Positions 33,478-48,169 of a DNA stretch of 64,000 nt are shown in pieces (the first letter of the stretch is position 1; each line of letters starts with the position of its first letter). The stretch covers positions 425,822 to 489,821 of the forward strand of contig BCIM01000012.1 in assembly GCA_039545315.1 (NCBI GenBank). Direction: 5' to 3'. This stretch comes from Kondoa malvinella. Taxonomy: Eukaryota > Basidiomycota > Agaricostilbomycetes > Agaricostilbales > Kondoaceae. Under the pieces are notes generated by a model. That model had not been told where the DNA came from, ran no database searches, and saw nothing but the letters and a program-made list of their open reading frames with translations. A program made the position numbers and the translations under genes.

Positions 33478-33981
33478 GGGTTATACATTGGGACACTGTG
33501 TTACGTTCATCATGTACATATAATCTCTTACCCTCGAATAGCAATACCTGAACGTCTTAAGCATTGTCGTCTTGTCAAGCAGACGGTTAACAGGCTTCAG
33601 ATTCTGTGACACTGACGTAGATGTGAATAGCATTTGTAGGGAGAGGACCAGGCGTAGCAAAAATGCACCATGAACTGGTGCTGTTCTCGAGAACGGTGCA
33701 TTGGTAAGATGAGACATTTCGCAAGCGAAACAGAACAGGGGTAACAATGACCCTCATCAGTGTGTATCCAAGCCATGATACCAGGTGAATGCAAAAGTAA
33801 GCCCATACCCACCTACTTACAGAGGCACAAGAAATCTCCGAATTCAAGCACCCAGGACAACAGATATCCCTCTGAAGTCTTGTCACCAGGAGAGAGCCCT
33901 CGCAGAGTAAATAGCATGTCATACCTAAGCACGCTAGGTTAGGGCCACAAGCACTATCTTCAGCAAAATCTAGCCCTTACG
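33478..33981. other. Convergent intergenic gap
   Basis: These 504 bp lie between the ACC stop and the stop of the minus-strand F-box-derived unit. No conserved frame or RNA was recognised. Confidence 0.4.
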
Positions 33982-35275
33982 CTACGTCTGACCAATCACA
34001 ACCATACCTTCCTTCTTGCCCCGATAAGCACACACTTCCCGAACAGCATGCATCGCGCCTGTCTCTTCCAGCATAATACACCGTTTACAGTCAAGCTGTG
34101 GCTCGGCATTCCCATCGACTTCGATACAACAGCCAAAGAGGTCTGCAGCTTGAAGGCTAGTAAACGCTTTATCGCAGCCTTGCATCAACGACTCGCTTTG
34201 TTCAATCTCGGCTTCTTTGGACCAGGAATACGATGGAGCCCGCAAAGCCGAACAACCCTCACAATGCTCTGAGGTTCTTGGCTTTCGATCATGTCCCATA
34301 AATTGGAGGTGAAGGTCGAGTGGACCGGAGTAGCTGGAGAGTAGCCCATGCAATAGATGTCCCGAGAATTTTTGCTCCAATCGCAATGATAACCGCATTA
34401 CTTTGCTTTCAATTGATGGACCCGTTTTCGATGCTGCAGTGTACCAACAGTGCTCGCCTACACCAATGACCGTATCGTCTTCATCACCTTCAAAGTACGC
34501 TTGTAAATACTTGAGGTTCGGCGCAATGGACGCAAAGCAATTAAACACCGGCAAAAGTGCTGCGTAGCTAGACGCGATACCGATTGTGTGCAGCGCCGGT
34601 AATGATAGAGACGTCGCAGGCCTTGTTCTCTCTGAGTCGCGAACGATAGTAAGGTGAAGATGAGCGAGGTTCGGAGCGAGAATAGCCAAAGTAGAGGCCA
34701 GCAGACCAGGCCAACATACCGGGTCAAGCTTGAGATAAGAGAGATACGGCAGAACGACCAAATCACGGTCATCAAGCTTTTCGAGCTGAACAATGGTGTC
34801 TTCGTGTTCCATTGGATTATGGTCTTGGAGTAATCTCAATGAAAGGCTGGTGAGTTGGTATCGATAGAGAGATATCCAGCACACGAGCTTCGATGATGTG
34901 GCACGCAAGACAATTTCAGCAGCGCGATTCAAAGAGATGTCGAGTTGTTTTAGGTGTGATAGTTTGGCGGGATGTGGTAATTTGTCGGCCAGAAGTTCCA
35001 CATCGACATCACCGAGCGATAAGCTGCGCAAGTTTGGCGCTAACGCAACAACCGCTGCACACTGAGTCGAGATGCGCCTACTACAACACGTCCGCTTCGC
35101 CCGCCGTAGCTGATCCTGTGGCTTGAGTTTTCGATTTGTAGATGCCTCAGCTTTTGCCAGAATGAGAAGTGCATCTTTGCGTATTGAAACAGATCAGCAG
35201 TGCATTCTCTGTTGTCAAAGTTGTAGAGGTGAATGACCAAATGGTCCATGTTTGCAGTCCAGGTGTTTCGCAGCG
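33982..35275 (-). pseudogene. Headless second copy of the F-box/LRR gene
   Basis: This minus-strand unit resembles the neighbouring F-box protein but lacks an F-box and a start. It begins inside the repeat part (HLVIHLYNFDN.., FWQKLRHLQIENSS, compare SLYHFDC and FWSNLRHLEIKHSE in the intact copy). It shifts frame near 35080-35150, then stays open for some 350 codons (VVALAPNLRSLSLGDVD.., LDISLNRAAEIVLRATSSKL) to the stop at 33982. It retains a Cys-rich tail (CEGCSAL, LDCKRCIML) that the first copy has lost. It looks like the 3' part of an adjacent paralogue joined out of frame to the first copy. Confidence 0.6.
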
Positions 35276-36382
35276 AAGAGAAAGAACAAGCAGGTGCGGC
35301 AGCGATACGGCGGAGTCAACCAATTCTTCCGTTGCCTTTCCTTCAGTTTCCAGAAAGAGATTTTGAAGGTGTGGTCCTGCGGTAGCAAGAACCGATGCTA
35401 AGGTCTTCGGCCAGAAAACGCAATCGATAGCGAAGAAGGTAAGCCGCGAGAATACAGTAATGTCTTTGGGGAGAGGACATGGTCGTGGTAAGACTTCTTG
35501 ATAGTTGTCTGCCTCAATGCAAGGCATGCGAAGGGTAAGATTGGTAAGCTGATGCTGGTATTGCGAAATCCACTTGAAGATGATCGACGGTACGCCAGAG
35601 AAGGCTAGCTCAGGAGCGATATCGCAATAGATATCAAGAACCGTCAAATTTGGTAGGATGGGAAGATTGGGTAAGGAGTCAAGTACCGGTTGTATGTCGT
35701 ATTCGCCCATACTCAATTGGAGACTAGCAAGTTGCGGGACCAATGCTATGATTCGCCAGACTGTCGAGTGCGTTTGTTGTGTAACAGCGTCGGAATCAGG
35801 AGGATCTTTTTCGTCGAACTCTGAATGCTTGATTTCGAGGTGTCTCAAGTTTGACCAAAACGGCAGATGACAAGCATGCTGAAGGAGGGCGCTGTCAAAG
35901 GCGGGCGTGCAGTCGAAATGATACAAGCTCAGAGTGAAGCTTTCTACCTGCGAAAAGAGATGCAATTCGGCAAATGCGGCATGGACCAGAGTGGTGATGA
36001 TCTCCGCATCTTCGTGCAAACGATGCGCCTGCTGAAAGAGAGCGACAACATGGGCGCAGTATGCCATGTCGAAAGCGACGCGTTTCACAAATTTGGTAAG
36101 CCAAGGATTCTCTTGAACAAAGTCGAGCGACTTGTGCTCTGTTTTGGCCTTGGTTGGTAAGTTGTCGTCGTTATCCTGGAAGCGCGGATTGCATGTAATG
36201 TCAAGTGAATGAAATTGGTAGGCTATGCACGATTCCGTCTGAAGAGGATACCGTTTGTCAGCCTTGAAGTAGAAGCGCGGATAGGATAGCTCACAGAATG
36301 TCTTTGACACTCGTCTACACCTAAAGAGGCAACTTGGCTCCAGATGAGACAGCACTGCTCGAACGATTTCGACGGGTAGCAC
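35147..36382 (-). CDS. F-box protein with leucine-rich region, altered C terminus
   Basis: One exon codes 411 residues. The N terminus is an F-box (MLPVEIVRAVLSHLEPSCLF then RCRRVSKTFCEL), the Skp1-binding motif of SCF ubiquitin ligases, followed by irregular leucine-rich segments such as LPILPNLTVLDIYC and HQLTNLTLRM that would bind a substrate. The natural sequence seems to end near SLPHLLVLSLRC (about 35285). The last 40 residues (CETPGLQTW onward) are an out-of-frame reading of the second, headless copy, so the present C terminus is probably not ancestral. The target protein is unknown. Whether this fused form works is open. Confidence 0.7.
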   Translation of the reverse strand: MLPVEIVRAVLSHLEPSCLFRCRRVSKTFCELSYPRFYFKADKRYPLQTESCIAYQFHSLDITCNPRFQDNDDNLPTKAKTEHKSLDFVQENPWLTKFVKRVAFDMAYCAHVVALFQQAHRLHEDAEIITTLVHAAFAELHLFSQVESFTLSLYHFDCTPAFDSALLQHACHLPFWSNLRHLEIKHSEFDEKDPPDSDAVTQQTHSTVWRIIALVPQLASLQLSMGEYDIQPVLDSLPNLPILPNLTVLDIYCDIAPELAFSGVPSIIFKWISQYQHQLTNLTLRMPCIEADNYQEVLPRPCPLPKDITVFSRLTFFAIDCVFWPKTLASVLATAGPHLQNLFLETEGKATEELVDSAVSLPHLLVLSLRCETPGLQTWTIWSFTSTTLTTENALLICFNTQRCTSHSGKS

Positions 36383-37031
36383 GATTCCGTGCTGTAAAAC
36401 GTAACAACCGGATCAGCACTACCACAGGCTGCTCAGAGGTCAGACGGACAGTTGAAATGCCGCTCTCGCTACCAGACTCTGAGTCCTCTGAGTCGGACAT
36501 AGCAACGCTTCTGAGGTGTTGCCGGACGACTTGTACAGTTCGAAGACGATCGCTCGGAAAATATATCGTACAAGACAGCGTGGAATCGAGTCAGACGTGG
36601 ATCGAGCAGACTGAGAGGATGCTGAAGTGGTGGGGATGTGCTTTCATCAAGCAAGCCTCAAAGCGCTGTGTGCTCGAAGCAGAAAATTCCAGATAGGCGA
36701 TCAAGACGCCCAACAGACAGAGTTGCTGAAATCTTTGCGTTGGCTGCAGCGCGGCCTAGACTGGTGTTTGCTCAGGGTATCACAGGTATCGTCTTGGTCT
36801 TTCGCCTTTCGGCTGTCCGAGCTCAAGGATGTCGGACGCAAAAGTCTGCGAAGTGTAATATCCTACTACGCGCACACTTACACGGCACTGCTCTGCTGCT
36901 GTCTCACACCGTTCATACCGTACAGGAATGTCAGCGACACTTGATGATGACGCGCTCACTCGGCCGAACCTGCACATCCGCTCGCTTGACTGACTAAAGC
37001 GCCTTGCTCTCTACCACCATACACTGCAAAC
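36383..37031. other. Divergent intergenic region
   Basis: These 649 bp lie between the F-box gene start (minus) and the small conserved gene (plus). Several short frames occur in both directions but none is splice-consistent or family-like. I treat the stretch as two promoters. Confidence 0.4.
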
Positions 37032-37474
37032 ATGGCTCCAGCTGTGCTTTATATGGGCTTGCATCCAAATTCGCCTGGCTTAATGGAAGCAACAAAGAAA
37101 GCAAATATCAATCTGCCTCCAGCTGATCAATTCCTCGCAAAGCTGAACGGTGAAGTCGACCGAGTCTCTCAAGCTGGTTATGCGTGTGATGGCCTGTGGA
37201 TTATGGATGCTGGTCAAGAAGGAGTAAAAGAAGTGATAGCGAAGCTCAAGAGCAAGGACTACAAGGCAATTTGCATAGGCTTTGGTGTGCGTGGTATGGC
37301 GCCCTTCACTGGTCTGTTTGAGCAGTTGGTGAGTTGTAGTGCTGGTGTACTGGCCCAGGGCTCACATATCCTCAGGTCGAGGCAATACGACGCGAGACTC
37401 CCGATGTTGCAATGTGCTTCAATACTTCACCAGTCGATTCATTAGAAGCGTTTCAAAGGCTGGTCAAGCTCTAG
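37032..37474 (+). CDS. Small conserved protein of unknown function
   Basis: Two exons (37032-37328 and 37376-37474) give 131 residues. It starts MAPAVLYMGLHPNSPGLMEA. The central part looks like an alpha/beta fold with DGLWIMDAGQEGVKEVIAK, YKAICIGFGVRGMAP and LFEQLVEAIRRETPDVAMCF, closing in FNTSPVDSLEAFQRLVK. The IGFGVRG..LFEQLV..NTSP pattern recalls short uncharacterised proteins found in fungi and bacteria; I know no assigned function. No signal peptide or membrane segment is seen. Confidence 0.72.
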
Positions 37475-37881
37475 CGTGCTCTCTTTGCGGAACTGGGTTG
37501 CTGGGTGTACAGACGACCGGGTTAGGCCTCGAGTTGACAGGAAGCGAGTCGCCCTCAGTGAGGCATAGCATCTGATCGACTGCCATCGATGATACTGTCA
37601 GGCAACAAGATTCAGTCGTGGTTGCATGCAATGTGACAAAGTTAAATAAGGTTGTGATTACATGAAGCCAGTTCGCTCGGCAGCCGTCCGCACAAGTGAT
37701 GCCATGAGTCGACACTGTTCGCACATGACATATCTTATGCAACTCAAAGCTCTTGATCAGCTGCACTTGACTATATAGCGACAAACGCGACAATCGCGCA
37801 AACTTCCTTTTGTCCCTTTTGTGTGCCAGATTTGCCTGAATGAGATGTTGACTTTGACCAATACGACCTAACACAGACAAC
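37475..37881. other. Intergenic, no feature seen
   Basis: Gap between the small conserved gene and the farnesyltransferase gene on the same strand. Nothing beyond presumed terminator and promoter sequence. Confidence 0.4.
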
Positions 37882-39574
37882 ATGGGAGGCGCTCTAAAGC
37901 ACAATTTGACGCCTACAGGCAACGATGGCCTTATGACCTACTCGTCTGAGGAGCAGGTGCGTCATTTGTGTGAAAGCCAAAAGAAGTCAACAGGCTGAAT
38001 CAAACAGAGCAGCGAACTACAGAATTCGTTATATCAGAGCTTTTTGCAAAGTACAAGGCAGAACTTACAGACAGCGAAGATCTGAAAGACCGTGACGAGT
38101 GAGCACAACCTCGCTCGCAACAAAAGAGGCAAGGCTTATCTCGCCTTGACAGCATCACGCTCCACCGAGAACTGACTGGAGGTCACTTTATCGACTGGTA
38201 CCTCTCAAATGCATTACCTGGAGGTTTCGTTGGCTATGATGCTTCTCGTTCTTGGCTACTTTACTGGAACACGCATCCTCATCATCTGCTTCAATGCGAA
38301 CCTTTCGATGGCTTTCGGATCTCTGAAATGAAGGAAACTCTACTGCGCTTTCGACCAATTGGATCAAAGCAAAAAGGCGGCTTTGGAGGTGGTAGTGGTC
38401 AAATCATGCATCTCGCTCCGACTTATGCGGCAGTCATGGCTTTGGCCTACGTCTGTGATACCATAAAAGATTGGGAAGAAGTGATTGATCGGAGAGCGAT
38501 GCATGATTGGCTTATGCAGCTCAAGCAGCCGGATGGAAGCTTTACTATGCACATTGGAGGCGAAGTCGATACTCGAGCTGGCTATTGCGCTTTATCCGTC
38601 GCTGCGCTGCTCAATATCCTTACTCCAGAGCTAGCAGAAAATGCTGCTGACTATATTACAAAGTAAGCCCTGTTCATGACTATCTGTTCCTCCGCTGACT
38701 CTCGGTCAAGCTGCCAAACATATGAAGGAGGTCTAGCATGCGCTTCATATTCTTACCAAACAAACTCTTCTTCCAACCCTCCTCAAGCAGAAGCCCATGG
38801 CGGGTACGCTTTCTGTGGACTTGCTTCTTACTTTCTACTTCGTCCACCTTCCTCGCAAGCAAGTTCGACAAATCAGCTAGACTTTGATGCGCTGTATAGA
38901 TGGGCAGCTCAGATGCAAGGTGTACCAGTCGAAGGTGGTGGTTTCAGAGGAAGGACAAACAAGCTGGTTGATGGGTGTTATAGTTGGTGGAACGGAGGGC
39001 TCTTTCAAATGCTTCAGCCGTATCTAGGGACGGATGTAGATCTATTTGATCGAGGTGAGGATACTCAGTAACGTATCAAGTCTGTCTGACTCTATGATGG
39101 CAGAGGCGCTGCAAGAGTACATCTTGATAGCAGCTCAAGCGATAGAAGGCGGGTGCCGAGATAAGCCTGGAAAGTAAGTTGAGACTTTCGGTCTGCGACA
39201 AAGCATACTGATCATACAACAGAGGGCCGGATTGCTATCACACCTGCTACGTTCTTTCAGGTCTATCAGCAGCGCAACATCAACTAGCTTACTCGCCGGT
39301 CAAAGCATCGGCATCAAGCAGGCAGCCTTTCCAAGGTAAAGATGAAACAGAAGAGCAAGCGCAGAAGAGAGAAGCAGACATGTACGCTTCGTTGATGGGA
39401 TGGATGGCAAGTCCAGCTGAAGTTGTAGGAGGAGAGCGGAATCGGCTGGTAGGTCTGAGTTCGCTACTTTCCACAAGTGCTCATATTAATGAACAGGCAC
39501 CGACGCATCCTATCTTCAACATCACGATGGACCGGGCGAGCATTGTACTCAAGACCATGTATGAACAGCAATGA
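37882..39574 (+). CDS. RAM1: Protein farnesyltransferase beta subunit
   Basis: Seven exons (37882-37956, 38010-38098, 38153-38662, 38711-39054, 39104-39173, 39223-39448, 39497-39574) give 463 residues. With the alpha subunit it attaches farnesyl to CaaX proteins such as Ras and mating pheromone. The alpha-alpha barrel repeats are clear: ALPGGFVGYDASRSWLLYW, GGGSGQIMHLAPTYAAVMAL, QLKQPDGSFTMHIGGEVDTR, CQTYEGGLACASYS, AHGGYAFCGLAS. Zinc ligands appear in KLVDGCYSWWNGGLF (Asp and Cys) and DCYHTCYVLSGLSA (His). Polar insertions sit after CQTYEGG and before the final helix. The second exon uses the later of two nearby acceptors, which keeps EEQQRTTEFV in frame. Confidence 0.93.
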
Positions 39575-39704
39575 AATGCCGCGCTTATATGCCATCTTGC
39601 GCCCAGACGAATGTGAAGCTGTACATATGATCTCGGCATGCAATTGTGGCATAATACACTTGAAGCTCGAACGAATCTCCAATCCCTCCTTGCTATATGA
39701 CTTT

Positions 39705-41894
<2,190 letters not shown>

Positions 41895-42339
41895 TATTTG
41901 AAGCCGCTCACGCGAGAGAAGGGAAGGTCGAGAAGGAGGATTCGCGCTCGGTTAGCTACACGCGCTTCGGAAGCCCTGTACTGGCTGATGTGAGCGTCAG
42001 AAGAGTCGTTCCAGACCGCTATAGGCCTTGTAGCAGTTTGGGTGATATAGAGATAGTCAAAGCGCGTTTCAACCTCCGCGTCCTCGAAGTTGGCCAAAAG
42101 TGGCAATGTAATGTACATGGTGAGATTGCATTTCGATACGACATGATAGTTGAGAGATACGGAGTAATACAACGTGCTAGCACGTCAAACAAAACGAGTC
42201 TGATGAAAAATGCGAATCCGCCAACTCTTGGTGCAGACACCTTGAAACGTCTCTTCTGGTACAACCTGGTTGGTCTGTTGAACGACAGCGTAATTAGACT
42301 CGATAGTCGAGATCAAGTCTGCAAACCAACCTAGAACTT
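41895..42339. other. Gap upstream of the kinase
   Basis: These 445 bp lie between the kinase 5' end and the stop of the protease, both minus strand. A missing 5' exon of the kinase could be here, but I could not find one with a convincing start and donor. Confidence 0.35.
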
Positions 42340-44080
<1,741 letters not shown>

Positions 44081-44978
44081 GTTGGAGTGCGTGTAGACAG
44101 GTCAAGGTCTGGGGCAAAGAGACGAACGTCAACAAGTCGTCAGCGCCGGTCAACGTCGGCTCAGGTGGACAAGGCGATGCTGTGCGATACAGTTGTGGAT
44201 AAGGTGTATACAGCAAAACCCAAGCAGATTGTCACAACCCGACAGCCCCGATTAGGCATTCCCTTATTCGGTCGGTGCGCCACCCCTTCGCAGTTGCTTG
44301 GCCTCCTATACTGTGCTTGAGATGTTTATGGGATGCCTGCGATGATTGCTCTTGAGAGTCGCAAAGGTGTGAGAGCTGTCAGAGATGAATCAGGCGCAGT
44401 ATACCCCGCCTTGTTACAGCGGCTCCGGGAAAAGAGGACGGGTAGGGCGGAATAGCACCCAATGGACATGCAGTACGGCCAGAGCATTACCATCACAAAT
44501 GTACTGTCCTCAGGAGTCTTGCCGGAATGCGATGTTCACGAAAGATCATGATCAGACACTATTTGTTGGTGAATGACGAAGCCATGGTTTGGAACGGCGA
44601 GCAGCAAGGCTAGTAAAGCTTCTGAATGATCGTGAGAGCAACTGAGAACAGGTACATAGGCATTCAGACGTAAAACGCAAGCCAAATGGGATCACGGCAA
44701 AGCTGACGTTGCGATGCAGCGGAAGATAATGAACGCAATCGTAGGAGTGTGGAATTAAGAGCGAAGAGTACGCTCGAGGCTTCGCGCAGCGTATATGGAA
44801 AGGGAATCGAATAGCACTGGCAGACATGCTGCTTCAGACAACAAAGGAAACCCCGCAAGTACTTGGAGACGAAAGAGAGAGAGAGCACACAAATAAGAGC
44901 AGAAGCTTCACGTCAATGTCATGGTCTCGCTCCAACATAGGGTCTCATCGTTTCTCGCAAGACACCATCTCGCCCGTC
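44081..44978. promoter_or_regulatory. Divergent promoter of protease and PDI-like genes
   Basis: Nearly 900 bp separate the two start codons. A GA-rich run lies near 44870-44886, about 95 bp before the PDI start. An open frame running from 44826 into the PDI gene is not used, because the signal peptide starts at 44979. Confidence 0.4.
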
Positions 44979-46142
44979 ATGCAGATCCTTATCCTTGCTG
45001 CTCTACTATCTGCTGCTGGGTCTGCACTCGCTGGCTCTTTTGATTCCAAGAACGTCAAAGCCTTGAGCGCGTCCAATTTCAACGCAGAAGTGCTTCAGAA
45101 TGAGGTTGGTCTTCTGCTTTCGCTGGCAGCTCCCTGCTTGTCTACTCGTCTCTCTCGCCTTTCGTGGATCTGCTCCAGCTTCCTGTTCTTCTGTACAATA
45201 CATCTATCGTAGTTATGACACGTCGCGCGAACCCGTCTCTGATGCTTCTATCTATGCGCAGAAAGCTACAATGACGGCCTTGTAAGTATGTACATTCTCA
45301 TACACGCGTACTGGCCCTCATCATCCCCAAGCTACGCGCCATGGTGTGGTCACTGTAAATCGTTCGTGATTCGCCTCCTCTGCTCACCGTAGCTGTTGAC
45401 AGCTCCTCATGGACAGACTAGCACCAGAGTATGAAAAGGCAGGCAAGAACCTCAAAAACCTCGTCAACTTTGCAGCGGTCGATTGTGATTCTCAAGCAAA
45501 CAAACGTCTGTGTTCAGAGTATGGTATTCAAGGATTCCCTACAATCAAGTACTTCCCTGGAAAAAAGAGGAAATCGCCAAAGGATTACATGGGCGAGAGG
45601 AAAGCTAAAGCTTTGGCTGATTACGCGTGAGGCTCCATGTACTTTTCGATTGACTGAAGCTGAGCAGTTGATAGGGTCGATTGGATGCCGAGTCATGTCA
45701 AGATTCTTAAAGAGCCTAAAGAAGTCTCTGCTCTATTAGAAACAAAGGTCGGACCCGTTGAGACTTTCAGATTATGTCTGATGCTATCGGCGAGGAACGA
45801 CAGGCCTCGAAGCCCCTCTCCCTCTTGGTAACGTCTGCATCCAAGATTACACCGCTGTACAAAGGTCTCTCGAGCGATTTCAACGACTCTATCGAATTCT
45901 ACGCAATGAAAGATTCACCTCAATTAGCGGAAGTCAAGGCTCAATTGGGAATAGACAAGGTACCCAGTCTGGTTATGATTGGCGAGAGTGGGAAGAAGCA
46001 GATTTATGAGGGTCAGTTCCGTTCGTGCTTTGCCTTATAATTGGCTGACTCGATAGACGGACTGACAGGCAAGCTGAATTATGATGGATTACATTCATTC
46101 TATGCTGATGCGAAGAGTGCAAGAGGGAAGGATGAGCTGTGA
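44979..46142 (+). CDS. ER protein disulfide isomerase-like protein, single thioredoxin domain
   Basis: Seven exons (44979-45104, 45262-45281, 45332-45361, 45417-45626, 45675-45747, 45771-46011, 46069-46142) give 257 residues. A signal peptide (ILILAALLSAAGSALAGS) leads, then the redox site YAPWCGHCK (Cys54 and Cys57), LAPEYEKAGKNLKNLVNF, AVDCDS, GIQGFPTIKYFPG with the cis-Pro, and a C-terminal KDEL retention signal. The second half is an alpha/beta region (KPLSLLVTSASKITPLYKGL). It should help oxidative folding in the ER. The first intron is long for this window (157 nt). The junction at 45748-45770 needs the removal of only 23 nt (GTCGGA..TTTCAG) to keep the frame, which may be a very small intron or a sequence error. 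Confidence 0.85.
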
Positions 46143-46314
46143 GCAGCTGCTGCTAGACATTGGCAATGCATTGGCTTTCTCAAGATCGTACGGTCGAGCT
46201 TATGACCTATCACCACGATCTCGACCGTAGACTACAATACCATGCCCCGCTGCTAAGATACCAAGACTTGATACCTGTCGACTCAAAGAAGCACAGGGCC
46301 TGCTTCTCAGCAAG

Positions 46315-47957
46315 ATGCAAACGAAACATGATGTTATTGCTCAAGCCTGCCTTGACCTATACGCCTCTCTCCCCAGAACTGGCAAGCCCAAAATCCGCAG
46401 CAACGGAGTTCCTGAATGGACTGTCCTTGCTGGTCTTGTCCTATCACGTCCTGTCAGCGCACAAGAGCGTATTATCTCACCTGGAAGCTTGATTCATGAA
46501 TCTACCTTGTTCGAATGCGTATCTCTAGCGTATGTCACCAGTAACATACCATCGAGACTCGATATAGACTCCTTATACTGCTAGGACCGGAACTCGTTGT
46601 CTGCCTGAGTCGAAATTACCTGTTCAAGGCGACGTACGTCAGGATAATAGACCGAGCTCGCATTCCTTAGACAAAGCCTTAGATCCTCCACGACTCTCAC
46701 GCTGAAATACTAGCGAGAAGAGGCCTCAAGCTATGGCTCATGAACGAGATCAAGCGGTCTTCAGAGAGTACCTCACCTTGGCTTGCTCCTTCCGAAGCTG
46801 GCAAGCTTTGTTTGAGGCAAGGTTGTCTTCTTCATCTGTATATCAGTACTTTGCCTTGTCAGTCTCTGCAATGTACCGTCTCTGCTCTTGTTTGACGAAA
46901 TACCTCAGGCGGCGATTGTTCCACGGAGTACCTTGCGGACACTCAAGATCCGTCGATGATACCTGTTCAGCTTGTTCATGCGGATGCAACAGACGCGAAA
47001 GCAGACGACGGTCAAGATAGTAAGAAGCAAATGAGCGATTTAGTGCGAGGAAGGTGGGGTTATGGTAATCTGGGCGCTGTTCGAACAAAGCCAGGTATGT
47101 GTATCTACACAACAGCTTCGTTAAAGCTGAAGATATAATACAGGTCGAGCAGATGCACCTTCAACGATCTCAATGTCCTGCAGCGATAAAATTGCGTCTT
47201 GGCAATACACTGGCGTACAAGGAGCGCTGCTCAGTCACTTAGTGGATACCATCTGTCTGTCAACCATCACCATGAGCGTGCCTTCAACATTATCCTGCCT
47301 GTCTTACCTCAATGCATGTCGTCGAGCACTCTGGGAGCGCTTACCGAAAGACAGTGGTATGCCAAGCCGGCACTCTCTCTTCCTCCTTCTTAATTGTCTG
47401 CAGGCTCAATGAATGCCGAAATCGTATTCACTCATATCGCGTTTGATCACTCGAAGGAGACATTGGCCGTTTCACAAAGTGAAGCGCCTCTCTCTGCTTT
47501 CGAATGTGAGCATCGAGATACCATAAAAAAGCACTTTTCTAACTTGCCATCAGCTCTGTCATGGATCTCGGGTCTCGGCACAGAAGTCACCGTGAACGGT
47601 CTTCGCCGAGGCAACTCGCCAAAGCGTAGTGGAACAGCACCATACCCTCAGAAGACTAGGTAAGGCCGAAATCTAAGCGTTCTTAATGTACTTAGCCCGA
47701 ATCACAGGTCCAGGCTGTGTAAATTATCGCTCTTCGAAGCCTTCTGTTCTTTGGATCAATCATGGTCCGCCATGTGGGTCAGATTCTGGCTTTCATGCGC
47801 TATACAGAGACTGAAAATCTGCGGCAGTGTATATCGTCAGCAGAAGCAGAATGCGACAGCATACCAACAGCGCAAGACCAGTTTCAGATCACATTCGCCA
47901 TTCACAGCCTGGATGACCTCAAATCCGGAACTAGAAAGCTTTGCAATTGGTCGGTAG
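46315..47957 (+). CDS. TAD1: tRNA-specific adenosine deaminase 1 (A37 of tRNA-Ala)
   Basis: Eight exons (46315-46529, 46585-46633, 46683-46857, 46909-47094, 47144-47356, 47404-47505, 47554-47659, 47708-47957) give 431 residues of the ADAT1/Tad1 family, which converts A37 of tRNA-Ala to inosine. The deaminase signature is DSHAEILARRGL (zinc His94, catalytic Glu96) and LPCGGDCSTE (Cys147 and Cys151). Downstream family blocks are MSCSDKIASWQYTGVQGALL and a SRLCKLSLFEAF-type segment, ending in TAWMTSNPELESFAI. The ATG at 46315 is the first that leads directly into HDVIAQACLDLYASLP, the conserved N terminus. It is on the same strand as the PDI-like gene, 172 bp downstream of it. Confidence 0.92.
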
Positions 47958-48169
47958 AACGAATAAGAAGTCGCCGTCCCCAACATCGTAGATCTTCCTT
48001 CGCCGACGCACAAGGTATACACCTCGAATGTACACAAGCACCAGAAGCATTTTGAACTTCCAAGCGATTCCTAGAACCAGTCACATGACTCTGATCAGCT
48101 AGTACCTCTTTTGGGTATACCTTTCTTTGCGCCTTGCTGCTCTTCCTCCCGTACGAGAGCGTGCAAATC

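Noticed and set aside
44826..44978. Longer N terminus for the PDI-like protein
   Set aside because: The extension is open but would bury the signal peptide that starts at 44979.
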